Positions 1-8,352 are shown, numbered from the stretch's first letter. The stretch: 64,000 bases of DNA from Variovorax davisae (GCF_030316845.1 NZ_JASZYS010000013.1:1-64000), one strand, 5' to 3'. Numbers and translations: made by a program. The notes: generated from the letters alone by a model not told the origin.

Positions 1-107
1 CCAAGCTGCGCGAGAAGGTCAAGCCGGTGATCGACAAGCACGCCGCCGCGGTCGGCGAGCCGACCGTCAAGGAGCTGATGGCGGAGATCGCCAAGGTGCG
101 CAAGTAG
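1..107 (+). CDS. C-terminal end of a TRAP transporter solute receptor (DctP-like), partial
   Basis: Only the last 34 codons are in the window, ending at a TAG at 105-107. The visible tail is Lys-rich and helical (KLREKVKPVIDKHAAAVG, then TVKELMAEIAKVRK). It resembles the C-terminal helix of DctP-type periplasmic receptors, where a conserved KHxxxVG stretch is followed by a short amphipathic helix. The rest of the gene lies to the left of the window, so neither the substrate nor the transporter partner genes can be judged. The family call rests on this short tail only; another exported protein with a similar helical end is possible. Confidence 0.45.
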   Translation, partial: KLREKVKPVIDKHAAAVGEPTVKELMAEIAKVRK

Positions 108-116
108 GGGGCGGCC

Positions 117-566
117 ATGCCGGCGCCGCCGCGTCCTGCCGCCGACGGCCTGCAGCGCTTCGTCGAGGCGCAGGCGCCGGTCTACGACGCCGTCTGCCGC
201 GAACTGAGGGCAGGGCGCAAGACCAGCCACTGGATGTGGTTCGTCTTTCCCCAGCTGCGCGTGCTGGGGCGCAGCGCCACCGCCCATTTCTTCGGCCTCG
301 AGGACCTTGCCGAGGCGCAGGCCTATGCCGCGCATCCGCTGCTCGGCCCGCGCCTGGTCGAATGCAGCGGGCTCGTGCTCGCCACCTCGGGCCGCAGTGC
401 ACGCGGGATCTTCGGCACGCCGGACGATCTCAAGCTGTGCTCGTGCATGACGCTGTTCGAGATGGCCGCGCCCGCGCCTGTCTTCGCGCTTGTGATCGAG
501 CGCCTGTATGCCGGCGGCCGGGACCCGCTCACGCTGGCCGCACTCGGGGCCGGCGATCCCCCCTGA
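117..566 (+). CDS. DUF1810 family protein
   Basis: 149 residues. The N-terminal half carries the family signature: an RFVEAQ start, then RAGRKTSHWMWFVFPQ (about residues 32-47), the HWMWFxFPQ core that defines DUF1810. This is followed by a short alpha-helical body with AYAAHPLLGPRL, also typical. The family is small, cytosolic and of unknown biochemical function. The gene starts 9 bases after the preceding stop codon and may be read with the upstream transporter gene. Length matches the family norm. The start ATG at 117 is the first in frame, and no better start is visible downstream. Confidence 0.85.
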   Translation: MPAPPRPAADGLQRFVEAQAPVYDAVCRELRAGRKTSHWMWFVFPQLRVLGRSATAHFFGLEDLAEAQAYAAHPLLGPRLVECSGLVLATSGRSARGIFGTPDDLKLCSCMTLFEMAAPAPVFALVIERLYAGGRDPLTLAALGAGDPP

Positions 567-591
567 AAGGGCCCTGCGCCTTGCCTCTAGA

Positions 592-1005
592 ATGCGCTGC
601 ATGCACCGGCTGCGCCTGTTCGCCCTCTGGATCGTGATGCTCGCCGTGCCCTTCCAGGGGTACGCGGCGGTCGCCATGGTCTTCTGCGGACCGGTGTCTT
701 CGGGCGCCATGGCGGCGGTGGCCACCCAGGCTGCCGGCGCGCATGACCATGCCGCCCACCACCACGGCGACGGGCACGACGACGCCCAGCATGCCGCGCA
801 TGGCAGCACCGACAAGGGCTCCTCCGGCGCGCAGCCCGATGGCATGCACAAGTGCGGCACCTGCGGCGCCTGCCATGCCTGCGCGCTGATCGGCAGCTTG
901 CCGTTGGCCGTGTTCCACGACCTCCCCGCCGCCGGCCTGGCGGAGCCGGCGATCGCGTGGACCGCGGTCGTCCCGCACGTTCTCGACAAGCCTCCTCGCG
1001 CCTAG
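592..1005 (+). CDS. Exported His/Cys-rich protein, first gene of the copper cluster
   Basis: About 137 residues; an ATG nine bases further on (601) is an equally possible start. A hydrophobic signal-like segment (LRLFALWIVMLAVPFQGYAA) is followed by a histidine-rich stretch (HDHAAHHHGDGHDDAQHAAH) and a Cys cluster (KCGTCGACHACAL). Such residues are expected to bind soft metals. It heads a run that continues with an exported small protein, a TolC-like lipoprotein, a multicopper oxidase and a CusF-like protein, so a role in copper binding or sensing in the periplasm is likely by context. I do not recognise a named family with certainty; CopL-like or DUF2946-like small exported copper proteins are the nearest idea. 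Confidence 0.6.
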   Translation: MRCMHRLRLFALWIVMLAVPFQGYAAVAMVFCGPVSSGAMAAVATQAAGAHDHAAHHHGDGHDDAQHAAHGSTDKGSSGAQPDGMHKCGTCGACHACALIGSLPLAVFHDLPAAGLAEPAIAWTAVVPHVLDKPPRA

Positions 1006-1140
1006 GGCGGAAACGCCCCGAGACCTGTTCGTGCGGCCGTGATTTCCACGGTCTGGCGGACGTTCGTTCATGCATCGCCTGCGTCGCGCCCTTGCGGGGG
1101 CCGCTTCGACGCGATCCGTCCATGACCTTGCGAGGACTCC

Positions 1141-1386
1141 ATGCCCCATTCATCGCCGGCCCGTTGGCTGGCCGTTCCCTGGGCCGTCGCGGCGTTGTCC
1201 GCCATGGCTCAACCGGTGCCCGCGCCGGCCGGCACACCGCCCACCGCGAACCCGCCGATCCCGACCTACAAGTCCGCGTTCGAGGGCTATCGGCCCTTCG
1301 CCGACGGAAAGCCCATCCCCTGGAAGGAGGCCAACGAGCGCGTGCGGCGCGGCCAAGCGGCGCCGCCGGCGAAGGCGCGGCCATGA
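1141..1386 (+). CDS. Small exported protein of the copper cluster, unknown function
   Basis: 81 residues with an N-terminal signal peptide (WLAVPWAVAALSAMAQ, likely cut after AMA). A Pro-rich linker and a compact C-terminal motif follow (YKSAFEGYRPFADGKPIPW, then KEANERVRRG). Its stop codon overlaps the start of the next gene in an ATGA arrangement (1383-1386), so it is translationally coupled to the TolC-like lipoprotein. Small proteins with an EGYRPFxD...PWxEAN motif are often seen beside copper or heavy-metal efflux genes in Burkholderiales. The function is unknown, and a periplasmic accessory role in copper export is inferred from position only. Confidence 0.65.
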   Translation: MPHSSPARWLAVPWAVAALSAMAQPVPAPAGTPPTANPPIPTYKSAFEGYRPFADGKPIPWKEANERVRRGQAAPPAKARP

Positions 1387-2762
1387 AGCACGCGATTCGC
1401 CGCCCGGCCATGGTGGTCGCGGCGTCCCTGCTCGTCGGCTGCGCTTCGGTCGGCATCGACGACGCGCTGCAGGAGGCCAACACCCGGGCCGGGCCTTTCA
1501 CCGAGGGCCGGCTGGAACTCGGCCGCACGCAGGATCAGCGCGCGCGACGGTCGGCCCTGACGCAGGCGCTGCTGTCCAGGCCGCTGTCGCAGAACGACGC
1601 GGTGCAGGTCGCCCTGGCCAACAGCCCCGCCGTCCAGGCGCTGATCGCCGAGCACTGGGCCGCCATCGCGGCGGCCGACCAGAGCGGCCGGATGCCGAAC
1701 CCGATCTTCAAGTTCGAGCGTCTGCGCATCGACAGCGAACTCGAACTGGGACGCCTGCTGTCCTTCGGCCTGGTCGACCTGATCCTGCTGCCGCAGCGGC
1801 TGGAGGTCTCGCGCAGCCGGTCGAGCGAGGCCAGGACGCAGCTCACCGGCGCCGTGGTCGAGCAGGTCACGCAGGTGAGGCAGGCCTGGGTCCGCGCGGT
1901 CGCCGCGCAGCAGGCGCTTCGCTACGCCGAACAGGTCCAGCGCTCGGCCGAGGCCAGTGCCGAGCTGGCGCGCCGGATGCAGCAGGTGGGCAATTTCAGC
2001 AAGCTGCAGCGCGCGCGCCAGCAGGTCTTCTATGCCGACGCCACCACCCGGCTGGCCGCCGCGATGCACGCCGCCACCGCCACGCGCGAGGAACTGGTTC
2101 GCGCGCTGGGCCTGGACGATGCCCAGGCGGCCGGGCTGGCGCTGCCCGAGCGATTGCCCGAGCTTCCGAAAGCGCCCCGCGATCCGGCCGACGTGGCCGC
2201 GACCGCGACCGCGCAGCGTCTCGACGTCCAGCTCGCGCGCGCCCGGCTCGACGTCGCGGGCAAGTCGCAGGGGATCAACCTGCTGTCGACCTTCACCGAG
2301 GCCGAGATCGGCGGCCGGCACGACACGGTGTTCGACGACGCCCAGGGCACGCAGCGCACGCGCCGCGGCTGGGAGCTCGACATCCGGCTGCCCTTGTTCG
2401 ACTGGGGCACGGCGCAGCGCGATGCGCTGAATGCGCAGTCGCTGACGGCGGCCAACCGCTACGACGCCACGGTGCGGGGGGCGTCCTCGCAGCTGCGCGA
2501 GAGCTACTCGGGCTACCGCACGGCCTACGACATCGCGAAGCACTACCGCGACGAGGTCGTCCCGCTGCGCCAGACGATCGCCGACGAGAACCTGCTTCGC
2601 TACAACGGGATGCTGATCGGCGTCTTCGAGCTGCTGGCCGAGGCCCGCGACCAGGTCGCGAGCGTGACCGGCGCCATCCAGGCCCAGCAGCAGTTCTGGC
2701 TCGCGGACGCTGCCCTGGCCGCCTCGGTCATCGGCAAGCCGACGGCCCCTTCCACCCCCTGA
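1383..2762 (+). CDS. TolC-family outer-membrane lipoprotein, copper cluster
   Basis: 459 residues from the ATG at 1383, which overlaps the stop of the upstream gene. The signal peptide ends in a lipobox (SLLVGC, Cys about 18), so the protein should be a lipidated outer-membrane component. Two long helical blocks with coiled-coil character (about residues 75-260 and 270-440) fit the internal repeat of TolC/CusC proteins. The usual role is the outer-membrane duct of a tripartite efflux pump, but no RND or membrane-fusion gene is adjacent. Here the gene is followed by a multicopper oxidase and a CusF-like protein, an arrangement found in several betaproteobacterial copper-detoxification loci. 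Longer in-frame starts upstream lack a signal sequence and were not used. Confidence 0.85.
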   Translation: MKHAIRRPAMVVAASLLVGCASVGIDDALQEANTRAGPFTEGRLELGRTQDQRARRSALTQALLSRPLSQNDAVQVALANSPAVQALIAEHWAAIAAADQSGRMPNPIFKFERLRIDSELELGRLLSFGLVDLILLPQRLEVSRSRSSEARTQLTGAVVEQVTQVRQAWVRAVAAQQALRYAEQVQRSAEASAELARRMQQVGNFSKLQRARQQVFYADATTRLAAAMHAATATREELVRALGLDDAQAAGLALPERLPELPKAPRDPADVAATATAQRLDVQLARARLDVAGKSQGINLLSTFTEAEIGGRHDTVFDDAQGTQRTRRGWELDIRLPLFDWGTAQRDALNAQSLTAANRYDATVRGASSQLRESYSGYRTAYDIAKHYRDEVVPLRQTIADENLLRYNGMLIGVFELLAEARDQVASVTGAIQAQQQFWLADAALAASVIGKPTAPSTP

Positions 2763-2767
2763 ACGAC

Positions 2768-4180
2768 ATGACCCACAGACGCAACTTCCTGAGCGGCGCC
2801 GGTGCCATCACCGGCGCCATCGCCGCCGCGAGCGTGAGCCGGGTGGCGATGGCCGCACTGCCCGAACCCGCGATCCAGACCCGGCCCGACACCATGCCGC
2901 CGCTGGCGCCTGCCAGCGGACGCCCCTACGACCCGGTGGTCACGCTCAACGGCTGGACGCTGCCCTGGCGCATGAACAACGGCGTCAAGGAATTCCACCT
3001 GGTCGCCGAGCCCGTGGTGCGCGAGATGGCGCCCGGTTTCAAGGCCAACCTCTGGGGCTACAACGGCCAGTCGCCCGGGCCCACGATCGAGGTCGTGGAA
3101 GGCGACCGGGTGCGGATCTTCGTCACCAACAAGCTGCCCGAGCACACCAGCGTCCATTGGCACGGCCAGCGGCTGCCCAACGGCATGGACGGCGTCACGG
3201 GGCTGACGCAGCCGCCGATCCGGCCGGGCAAGACCTTCGTCTACGAATTCGTCGCCCGCCGGCCGGGCACCTTCATGTACCACCCGCATGCGGACGAGAT
3301 GGTGCAGATGGCGATGGGGATGATGGGCTTCTGGGTCACCCACCCGAAAGCCGGGCATCCGCTGATCGACAGGGTCGACCGCGACTTCGTCTTCCTGCTC
3401 AATGCCTACGACGTCGAGCCCGGCAGCGCGACGCCGAAGGTCATGACGATGCTGGACTTCAATCTCTGGTCGTGGAACAGCCGGGTCTTTCCGGGCATCG
3501 ATTCGCTCAACGTCCGGCAGGGCGACCGCGTGCGCATCCGGGTCGGCAACCTGACGATGACCAACCATCCGATCCACCTGCACGGCCATGAATTCCAGGT
3601 CACGGGCACCGACGGCGGGCCGACCCCGAAGAGCACGCGCCTGCACGAGGTGACGACCGACATCGCGGTCGGCCAGATGCGCCAGATCGAATTCCTGGCC
3701 GACGAGGAAGGCGACTGGGCCTTGCACTGCCACAAGAGCCACCACACGATGAACGCCATGGGCCATGACGTGCCGACCCTGATCGGCGTCGAGCACCAGG
3801 ACATCGCCCGCCGGATCACGGACCTGGTGCCCGACTACATGGCGATGGGCGAGCGCGGCATGGCCGACATGGGCGACATGGAGATGCCGATCCCCGACAA
3901 CACCGCGCCCATGATGACCGGCCAGGGGCCGTTCGGTGCGGTCGAGATGGGCGGCATGTTCAGCGTCGTCAAGGTGCGCAAGGGCCAGAAGGCCGGCGAC
4001 TTCACCGATCCCGGCTGGTTCAGGCACCCCAAGGGCACCGTGGCCTACGAGCTGGACGGCCCCCCGCCCGAGGCGCCGCGCGCACGCGGCGCCGGCCAGG
4101 CCGCCATGCCGGCGCGGAACCTGCCCGCCCGCGACATCGAGGTCCGGATCCGCAAGCCCACGGGCCACGCGGGCCACTGA
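2768..4180 (+). CDS. Tat-exported multicopper oxidase (CopA/CueO-like)
   Basis: 470 residues. A twin-arginine signal (HRRNFLSGAGAITG) directs folded export. All four copper-binding motifs are visible: HWHG (130-133), HPHADE (172-177), HPIHLHGHEF (267-276) and HCHKSHHTMNAM (320-331). The last supplies the type 1 site as Cys321, His326 and Met331 plus the trinuclear-cluster histidines. A Met-rich tail (about 375-430, with MADMGDMEM and MGGM) is typical of enzymes that oxidise or bind Cu(I). The likely role is periplasmic oxidation of Cu(I) to the less toxic Cu(II). It starts 5 bases after the TolC-like gene and is followed by a CusF-like protein, so copper tolerance is the likely pathway. Confidence 0.92.
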   Translation: MTHRRNFLSGAGAITGAIAAASVSRVAMAALPEPAIQTRPDTMPPLAPASGRPYDPVVTLNGWTLPWRMNNGVKEFHLVAEPVVREMAPGFKANLWGYNGQSPGPTIEVVEGDRVRIFVTNKLPEHTSVHWHGQRLPNGMDGVTGLTQPPIRPGKTFVYEFVARRPGTFMYHPHADEMVQMAMGMMGFWVTHPKAGHPLIDRVDRDFVFLLNAYDVEPGSATPKVMTMLDFNLWSWNSRVFPGIDSLNVRQGDRVRIRVGNLTMTNHPIHLHGHEFQVTGTDGGPTPKSTRLHEVTTDIAVGQMRQIEFLADEEGDWALHCHKSHHTMNAMGHDVPTLIGVEHQDIARRITDLVPDYMAMGERGMADMGDMEMPIPDNTAPMMTGQGPFGAVEMGGMFSVVKVRKGQKAGDFTDPGWFRHPKGTVAYELDGPPPEAPRARGAGQAAMPARNLPARDIEVRIRKPTGHAGH

Positions 4181-4208
4181 CACCTCTCTCTTCATGCCAA
4201 GGAATCCA

Positions 4209-4562
4209 ATGACTCACGCACTCCGAAACATCGCGCTCGCCGCACTCCTCGCCCTGGCGGCCGCAGGCGCCGGCGCCTCCGGCAGCCATGCCGACGACCA
4301 CCACGCCGACGACGCGAGCGGGCAGGCCGCCGCGCCGACGGAGCTGTCCGACGGGGAGATCCGCAAGGTCGATCCGGACAGCGCGAAACTCACGATCAAG
4401 CACGGTCCGCTCAAGGGCCTGGACATGCCCGGCATGACGATGGTGTTCCAGGTCAAGGACGGCGCGATGCTCGACCGGCTCCAGGTCGGCGACAAGGTCC
4501 GGTTCCGGGCCGAGCGGATCAGCGGCAGGCTCACCGTGACCGAGATCGAATCCGTGCACTGA
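4209..4562 (+). CDS. CusF-like periplasmic copper-binding protein
   Basis: 117 residues. The start at 4209 is chosen over the ATG at 4194 because an AAGGAA ribosome site sits 4-9 bases before it. A signal peptide (LAALLALAAAGAGASG) and a short His/Asp-rich linker (HADDHHADD) precede a small beta-barrel domain. That domain has the CusF core HGPLKGLDMPGMTMVFQV, in which the His and the two Met of MPGMTM are the family Cu(I)/Ag(I) ligands. CusF proteins carry Cu(I) in the periplasm to efflux pumps. It closes the copper cluster, about 30 bases after the multicopper oxidase. Confidence 0.9.
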   Translation: MTHALRNIALAALLALAAAGAGASGSHADDHHADDASGQAAAPTELSDGEIRKVDPDSAKLTIKHGPLKGLDMPGMTMVFQVKDGAMLDRLQVGDKVRFRAERISGRLTVTEIESVH

Positions 4563-4585
4563 TTCGAGTGACATGATGGCGGACC

Positions 4586-5365
4586 ATGAAGATCGCCACC
4601 TTCAACGTCAACGGCGTCAACGGCCGCCTCGCGCGGCTGCTCGAATGGCTGGCCGAGTCGAAGCCCGACGTGGCCTGCCTGCAGGAGCTGAAATCGCCGG
4701 ACGCCAGCTTTCCGGCGGCGGCGATCCGCGCCGCCGGCTACGGCGTGGTCTTCCACGGCCAGCCGGCCTGGAACGGCGTCGCGATCCTGGCGCGCGGGCG
4801 CGAGCCGATCGAGACCGGCCGCGGCCTGCCCGGCATGGCGGACGACCCGCAGAGCCGCTACCTCGAGGCCGTGGTCGACGGCGTGGTGATCGGCTGCCTC
4901 TACCTGCCCAACGGCAACCCGCAGCCGGGCCCGAAGTTCGACTACAAGCTGGCCTGGTTCGCTCGCCTCGAAGCCCATGCGAAGCAGCTCTTCGGCTGCG
5001 GCCTGCCGGTGGTGCTGGCGGGCGACTACAACGTGGTGCCGACCGATGCCGACATCTACAACCCGGCGTCGTGGCGCGACGACGCGCTGCTGCAGCCTGA
5101 AAGCCGGGCCGCCTTCCAGGCGCTGCTCGACCAGGGCTGGACCGATGCCATCCGGGCGCTGCACCCGCAGGAACGCATCTACACCTTCTGGGACTACTGG
5201 CGCCAGCGCTGGCCGCGCAACGCGGGCCTGCGCATCGACCACCTGCTGCTGAACCCGGAATCGGCGCCGCTCTTGCGGGCGGCTGGCGTGGACCGGGAAG
5301 TGCGCGGGCGGCCCGGTGCCAGCGACCATGCGCCGGCCTGGGTCGAACTCGCGCTGCCGCGCTGA
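4586..5365 (+). CDS. xthA: Exodeoxyribonuclease III (AP endonuclease, ExoIII family)
   Basis: 259 residues, the full length for the family. Visible catalytic motifs are an N-terminal FNVNGVNGR, the metal-binding CLQELKSPD (about 35-43), YLPNGNPQ, AGDYNVVPTDADIYNP (catalytic Asp/Asn) and the C-terminal SDHAP with the active-site Asp-His. ExoIII enzymes cut DNA 5' of abasic sites and remove 3' blocking groups in base-excision repair. It begins 23 bases after the CusF-like gene. That may be chance, although copper-generated oxidative DNA damage would make co-location sensible. It is convergent with the lipoprotein gene that follows. Confidence 0.92.
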   Translation: MKIATFNVNGVNGRLARLLEWLAESKPDVACLQELKSPDASFPAAAIRAAGYGVVFHGQPAWNGVAILARGREPIETGRGLPGMADDPQSRYLEAVVDGVVIGCLYLPNGNPQPGPKFDYKLAWFARLEAHAKQLFGCGLPVVLAGDYNVVPTDADIYNPASWRDDALLQPESRAAFQALLDQGWTDAIRALHPQERIYTFWDYWRQRWPRNAGLRIDHLLLNPESAPLLRAAGVDREVRGRPGASDHAPAWVELALPR

Positions 5366-5429
5366 AGGCGCCGGCCGTGGCGGAGTTGCGATGGGCCGCC
5401 GCGGCCGGGTGGCGCCGATCAGCCAGCGA

Positions 5430-6374
5430 TCAGCGGTAGCCGGTGTCGCTCGCGTTGTGGATGATCCAGACCAGGTTGCCGCCGGAGATGTTGCCCAGGT
5501 TGCCGCCGGCGAAGATCAGCCGCCCCTGGCCCTTGTAGGCGAGTTCGATCCGCGTGCGGTCGCCGCCGAAATAGAACGGAATGAAGGCCTTGCCGGTGAC
5601 GTAGGCGCCCGAATCGGTCGGCTGGCCCGCGATGTCGGTGACCTGCTTCAGGCTCATGCCGATCTGCAGCTGGGTGAACTTGGTGTTCGGCGCCGGGTTG
5701 CCGGTGATCTCGCCCTCGTAGTCGTTCATGCCCTTCACGGTGCGGCCGCTGCCGGCCTCGATCTTGCTCGAGTCGATGACGTTGCCCTGGGCGTCCATGC
5801 CGGGCTTGGCGCCGGCGCGGGCGGCGGGTGCGGCCGCCGGTGCCGCTGCGGCGGCTGCGGGCGCCGCGGCCGCGGGCGCGGCCTTCGGTGCAGGTGCCGG
5901 TGCCGGTGCCGCCGCGACCGCCGCCGGGCCGCAGCGGTCGAGCTGCAGCAGGGCGCGCTTGGTGTCGGCCGACCAGTCGACGCCGACGATGCGGGCGGAC
6001 ACCTGGCCACCTGCGAAGGACTCGCCGTCGTCGCAACGGAAGCGCACCGGATCGGCCGGCCGCACCGCGAAGTCGTCGCCCGCGCCCTTGACCTTGGCGA
6101 CGCGCGCGCTCAGGTCCTTGCCGACCAGCGCCTTGTCGAGCTTGGCCTCGTCGCCGCGCGCACCGCGAACCAGCTTCAGGACCTGGTCGTAGGTGGTCTT
6201 GCCGGTGCTTGGCACCTCGGGCTTGGCCGGGGCGGGCGCCGGGGCGGCGGCGACGGGCTCGGGCTTGGCCGCGGCCGCGGGCTCGGCCTGGTTCTTGGAC
6301 TGGCCGGCGCAACCGGCCAGGACGGAGAGGGCAGCCACGACGGCGAGGGCGGACGAAGAGGTTCTCAAGATCAC
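5430..6374 (-). CDS. Lipoprotein with Ala/Pro-rich linkers and a C-terminal BamE/SmpA-like domain
   Basis: 314 residues from a GTG start preceded by AGGAG on the minus strand. The signal peptide ends in a lipobox (SVLAGC). Two low-complexity Ala/Pro segments (about 27-55 and 155-195) flank a central domain of about 90 residues containing RFRCDDGESFAGGQV. The C-terminal domain (about 215-314), with FTQLQIGMSLKQVTDIAGQPT, has the QIxxGMSxxQVxxxxGxP pattern of SmpA/BamE-type domains. Those occur in outer-membrane assembly factors and many unrelated lipoproteins. The role is probably envelope-related, but the exact function is unknown. Confidence 0.75.
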   Translation of the reverse strand: MILRTSSSALAVVAALSVLAGCAGQSKNQAEPAAAAKPEPVAAAPAPAPAKPEVPSTGKTTYDQVLKLVRGARGDEAKLDKALVGKDLSARVAKVKGAGDDFAVRPADPVRFRCDDGESFAGGQVSARIVGVDWSADTKRALLQLDRCGPAAVAAAPAPAPAPKAAPAAAAPAAAAAAPAAAPAARAGAKPGMDAQGNVIDSSKIEAGSGRTVKGMNDYEGEITGNPAPNTKFTQLQIGMSLKQVTDIAGQPTDSGAYVTGKAFIPFYFGGDRTRIELAYKGQGRLIFAGGNLGNISGGNLVWIIHNASDTGYR

Positions 6375-6478
6375 GAAATAAGACTCCTGTAACTAAGTGT
6401 TCATTATTTCAGGTCTTGCAGCCGACGGATCGCGTCCCCAGCTGACTTCGATCCGCCCCGCCCACCGATGGAGATTCC

Positions 6479-6916
6479 ATGACCGACAAGCTGCACATCG
6501 TCTGCCCGCACTGCCACACCACGAACCGCGTGCAGGCGGCGCAGCTGGCCAGCGCGCCCGACTGCGGCCATTGCCACCAGCCGCTGTTCGCCGGCCGGTC
6601 GACCGCGCTGGACGAGGCCGCCTTCGATCGCCACATCGCGCGCAACGAGATCCCGGTGCTGGTCGATTTCTGGGCGCCCTGGTGCGGCCCGTGCCGCCAG
6701 ATGGCGCCGGGCTTCGAGCAGGCGGCGGCCCGGCTGGAGCCGCGGGTGCGGCTGGCCAAGGTCGATACCGAGGCGGTTCCGGCCCTGGGCGCACGATTCG
6801 ACATCCGCAGCATTCCGACCCTGGCGCTCTTCAAGGGCGGGCGCGAGGTGGCGCGCCAGGCCGGGGCCATGGGCGCGGCCGACATCGTTCGCTGGGCCGA
6901 AGCGCACAGCCGCTGA
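6479..6916 (+). CDS. trxC: Thioredoxin 2 (zinc-binding thioredoxin)
   Basis: 145 residues. The N-terminal zinc-ribbon typical of thioredoxin 2 is intact, with CPHC (about 10-13) and CGHC (about 29-32) pairs. It is followed by a thioredoxin fold with the canonical WCGPC active site in DFWAPWCGPCRQMAP and the cis-Pro loop SIPTLALFKGG. Thioredoxin 2 reduces disulfides in the cytosol, and in other bacteria it is induced by oxidative stress and modulated by zinc release. A GGAG ribosome site lies 5 bases before the ATG. The gene is divergent from the upstream lipoprotein. Confidence 0.93.
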   Translation: MTDKLHIVCPHCHTTNRVQAAQLASAPDCGHCHQPLFAGRSTALDEAAFDRHIARNEIPVLVDFWAPWCGPCRQMAPGFEQAAARLEPRVRLAKVDTEAVPALGARFDIRSIPTLALFKGGREVARQAGAMGAADIVRWAEAHSR

Positions 6917-7014
6917 GCCGGCGCCAGTGCCGCAGGCGACAGCGCGGGCGCCTCGCCGCCTTGAAAGCCGGATGGCGGCGAGTACAGTTCGTACACGGCC
7001 ATCCGTCTCAATTC

Positions 7015-7572
7015 ATGACCTTCCAGCGCTTGCACCTGACCGGCCCGCAGGGCCGTCCCTACGTTCTGGGCGAGCGCATCGAGGTGTATGACGGGCCCAT
7101 GCTGATCGGGCGGGTCCAGTCGGTCACGCCGAGCCCGGGCGGCGACGAAGTGCGGATCGAGAATTTCCTGACCACCGACTTTGCCGATTTCCGCGCCAAG
7201 GCGCTGCCGAAGCTGGTGCTGGCCGAGGTGGTGAGCTTCATCGCCGAGCGCTATGCCTCGATCCATGCCATCGGCATCGAACTCAGCCGCGACATCGAGG
7301 GCTACGAAGGGCGGGAGGCGACGCTGGCCAGTGCCCGCGCCGAGATCCTGCAAAGCATCGGCACCAGCGGCGTGCGGATCCATCCCAAGCCGCATCCCGG
7401 CCAGGCCGGCCATTTCGCGGTGACGGGCGTGTGGCGCTACGACAAGGCGAGCGTCTCGGCGCTGGCTGCCGTGCTGCAGGCCCAGCGGGCCGCCTACCGC
7501 GAGCGGACGGAGGAAGCCGCGAAGCCGGTGACGCGGCCGACGCTGAGGCAGTTGCTGCGGAAGGATCGCTGA
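7015..7572 (+). CDS. Conserved protein of unknown function
   Basis: 185 residues starting MTFQRLHLTGPQGRPYVLGE. No signal peptide or membrane segment is seen. The N-terminal 90 residues look like a small beta-rich domain (VYDGPMLIGRVQSVTP). The remainder is alpha/beta with a basic, Arg-rich tail (RPTLRQLLRKDR). I do not recognise the family. Its 3' end overlaps by 79 bases the 3' end of the gene on the opposite strand. GC-rich third positions run through the whole frame, which supports it as coding. Confidence 0.6.
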   Translation: MTFQRLHLTGPQGRPYVLGERIEVYDGPMLIGRVQSVTPSPGGDEVRIENFLTTDFADFRAKALPKLVLAEVVSFIAERYASIHAIGIELSRDIEGYEGREATLASARAEILQSIGTSGVRIHPKPHPGQAGHFAVTGVWRYDKASVSALAAVLQAQRAAYRERTEEAAKPVTRPTLRQLLRKDR

Positions 7573-7925
7573 GCGCTCCGCGCCAGGAGGCGGCGGCGCA
7601 GGTCGCCGTCTTCCATGGCGTCGGCGAGGGTGGCGTGCAGGTCCCGGGTGTCGAGGTCGAGCAGGGCCTCGATGCAGGTGGCTTGCGCCCGCGAGCAGCG
7701 CGCCGGGGTCCAGTCGCAGAGGATCTGCGTCGCGCGGCTGCGGTCGCGGGCAGCCAGCCTGTGCAGTGCGAGGATCCACTCGGCCTGCTGTTGCGTGAAG
7801 GTCGCCGGGATGTCGAAGGCCGCGGCGCTGGCGATCGCCGCAGACGATGCGACATGCTTCGGCCCGCGCAAGACGCCGAAGCCGAACAAGCTGCCGAGCG
7901 AAGAGAGGGGGGAGGTGTTCTGCAT
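7494..7925 (-). CDS. Small protein of unknown function
   Basis: 143 residues from the ATG at 7925 (MQNTSPLSSLGSLFGFGVLR). An internal segment (FTQQQAEWILALHRLAARD, then SRATQILCDWTPARCSR) looks helical. No family is recognised. The last 26 codons run antisense to the end of the gene above, which is unusual for this compact genome. Either this frame or the other may stop being real in the overlap, and coding status is moderately supported. The start could also be at 7961, but that would add a stretch without a ribosome site. Confidence 0.4.
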   Translation of the reverse strand: MQNTSPLSSLGSLFGFGVLRGPKHVASSAAIASAAAFDIPATFTQQQAEWILALHRLAARDRSRATQILCDWTPARCSRAQATCIEALLDLDTRDLHATLADAMEDGDLRRRLLARSAQRSFRSNCLSVGRVTGFAASSVRSR

Positions 7926-7971
7926 GCCTCGATCGTAGGAACCGCGGCCGATCGGGGCCATGAGAGCCGTC

Positions 7972-8352
7972 TCAAAAGCGCGCGCCCTGGTCGAGCATCG
8001 CCTTCAGCCCGCCGCTGTCGATCAACTGCTGCAGGTCGTTGGCGCCGCCGATCAGAACGCCCTTGACGAAGATCATCGGAAAGGTCGGCCAGCCGGTCCA
8101 CATCTTGAGCGCGTTGCGATCGCGCCAGCGGCTCAGGTAGCTGCCGTACTGGAGGTAGCGGTGGGGCAGCCCGGCGTCTTCGAGCAGCTTGCGCGCCTTG
8201 CGCGGGAACGGGTTGATCGCCATGCCGACCACGACGATGTCGCTGGCAGCGATGGCCGCCATCACCTCGCGCACGATGGCCTGCCGGCTTTCGGCCAGCC
8301 GGGTGCGGATGGCGGGGTGGATGTGGGCTTCGTCGAGGACGGGGCGGGGCAT
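7972..8352 (-). CDS. Glutaredoxin-fold protein lacking all cysteines
   Basis: 126 residues. The fold signature is clear: a beta strand DIVVVGMAINPFPRKARKLL where glutaredoxins have the active-site CPYC or CGFS loop, then GWPTFPMIFVKGVLIGG (about 88-103) with the cis-Pro and the GG turn, then a final helix starting NDLQQLIDSGGLK. The active-site position reads NPFP (47-50) and the whole protein contains no Cys. It therefore cannot be a dithiol or monothiol oxidoreductase and cannot coordinate an iron-sulfur cluster through Cys. A structural or glutathione-binding role is possible. The start at 8352 (MPRPVLDEAHIHP) is chosen because the longer frame upstream is out-of-character Arg/Ser-rich sequence overlapping the IclR gene. 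Confidence 0.75.
   Translation of the reverse strand: MPRPVLDEAHIHPAIRTRLAESRQAIVREVMAAIAASDIVVVGMAINPFPRKARKLLEDAGLPHRYLQYGSYLSRWRDRNALKMWTGWPTFPMIFVKGVLIGGANDLQQLIDSGGLKAMLDQGARF

Noticed and set aside
1070..2767. Long N-terminal extension of the multicopper oxidase frame
   Set aside because: The Tat signal at 2768 marks the true start; the upstream part is a shadow of the TolC-like gene.
5821..5930. Tandem DNA repeat
   Set aside because: The stretch is an Ala/Pro codon-rich linker in the lipoprotein gene without a fixed repeat unit.
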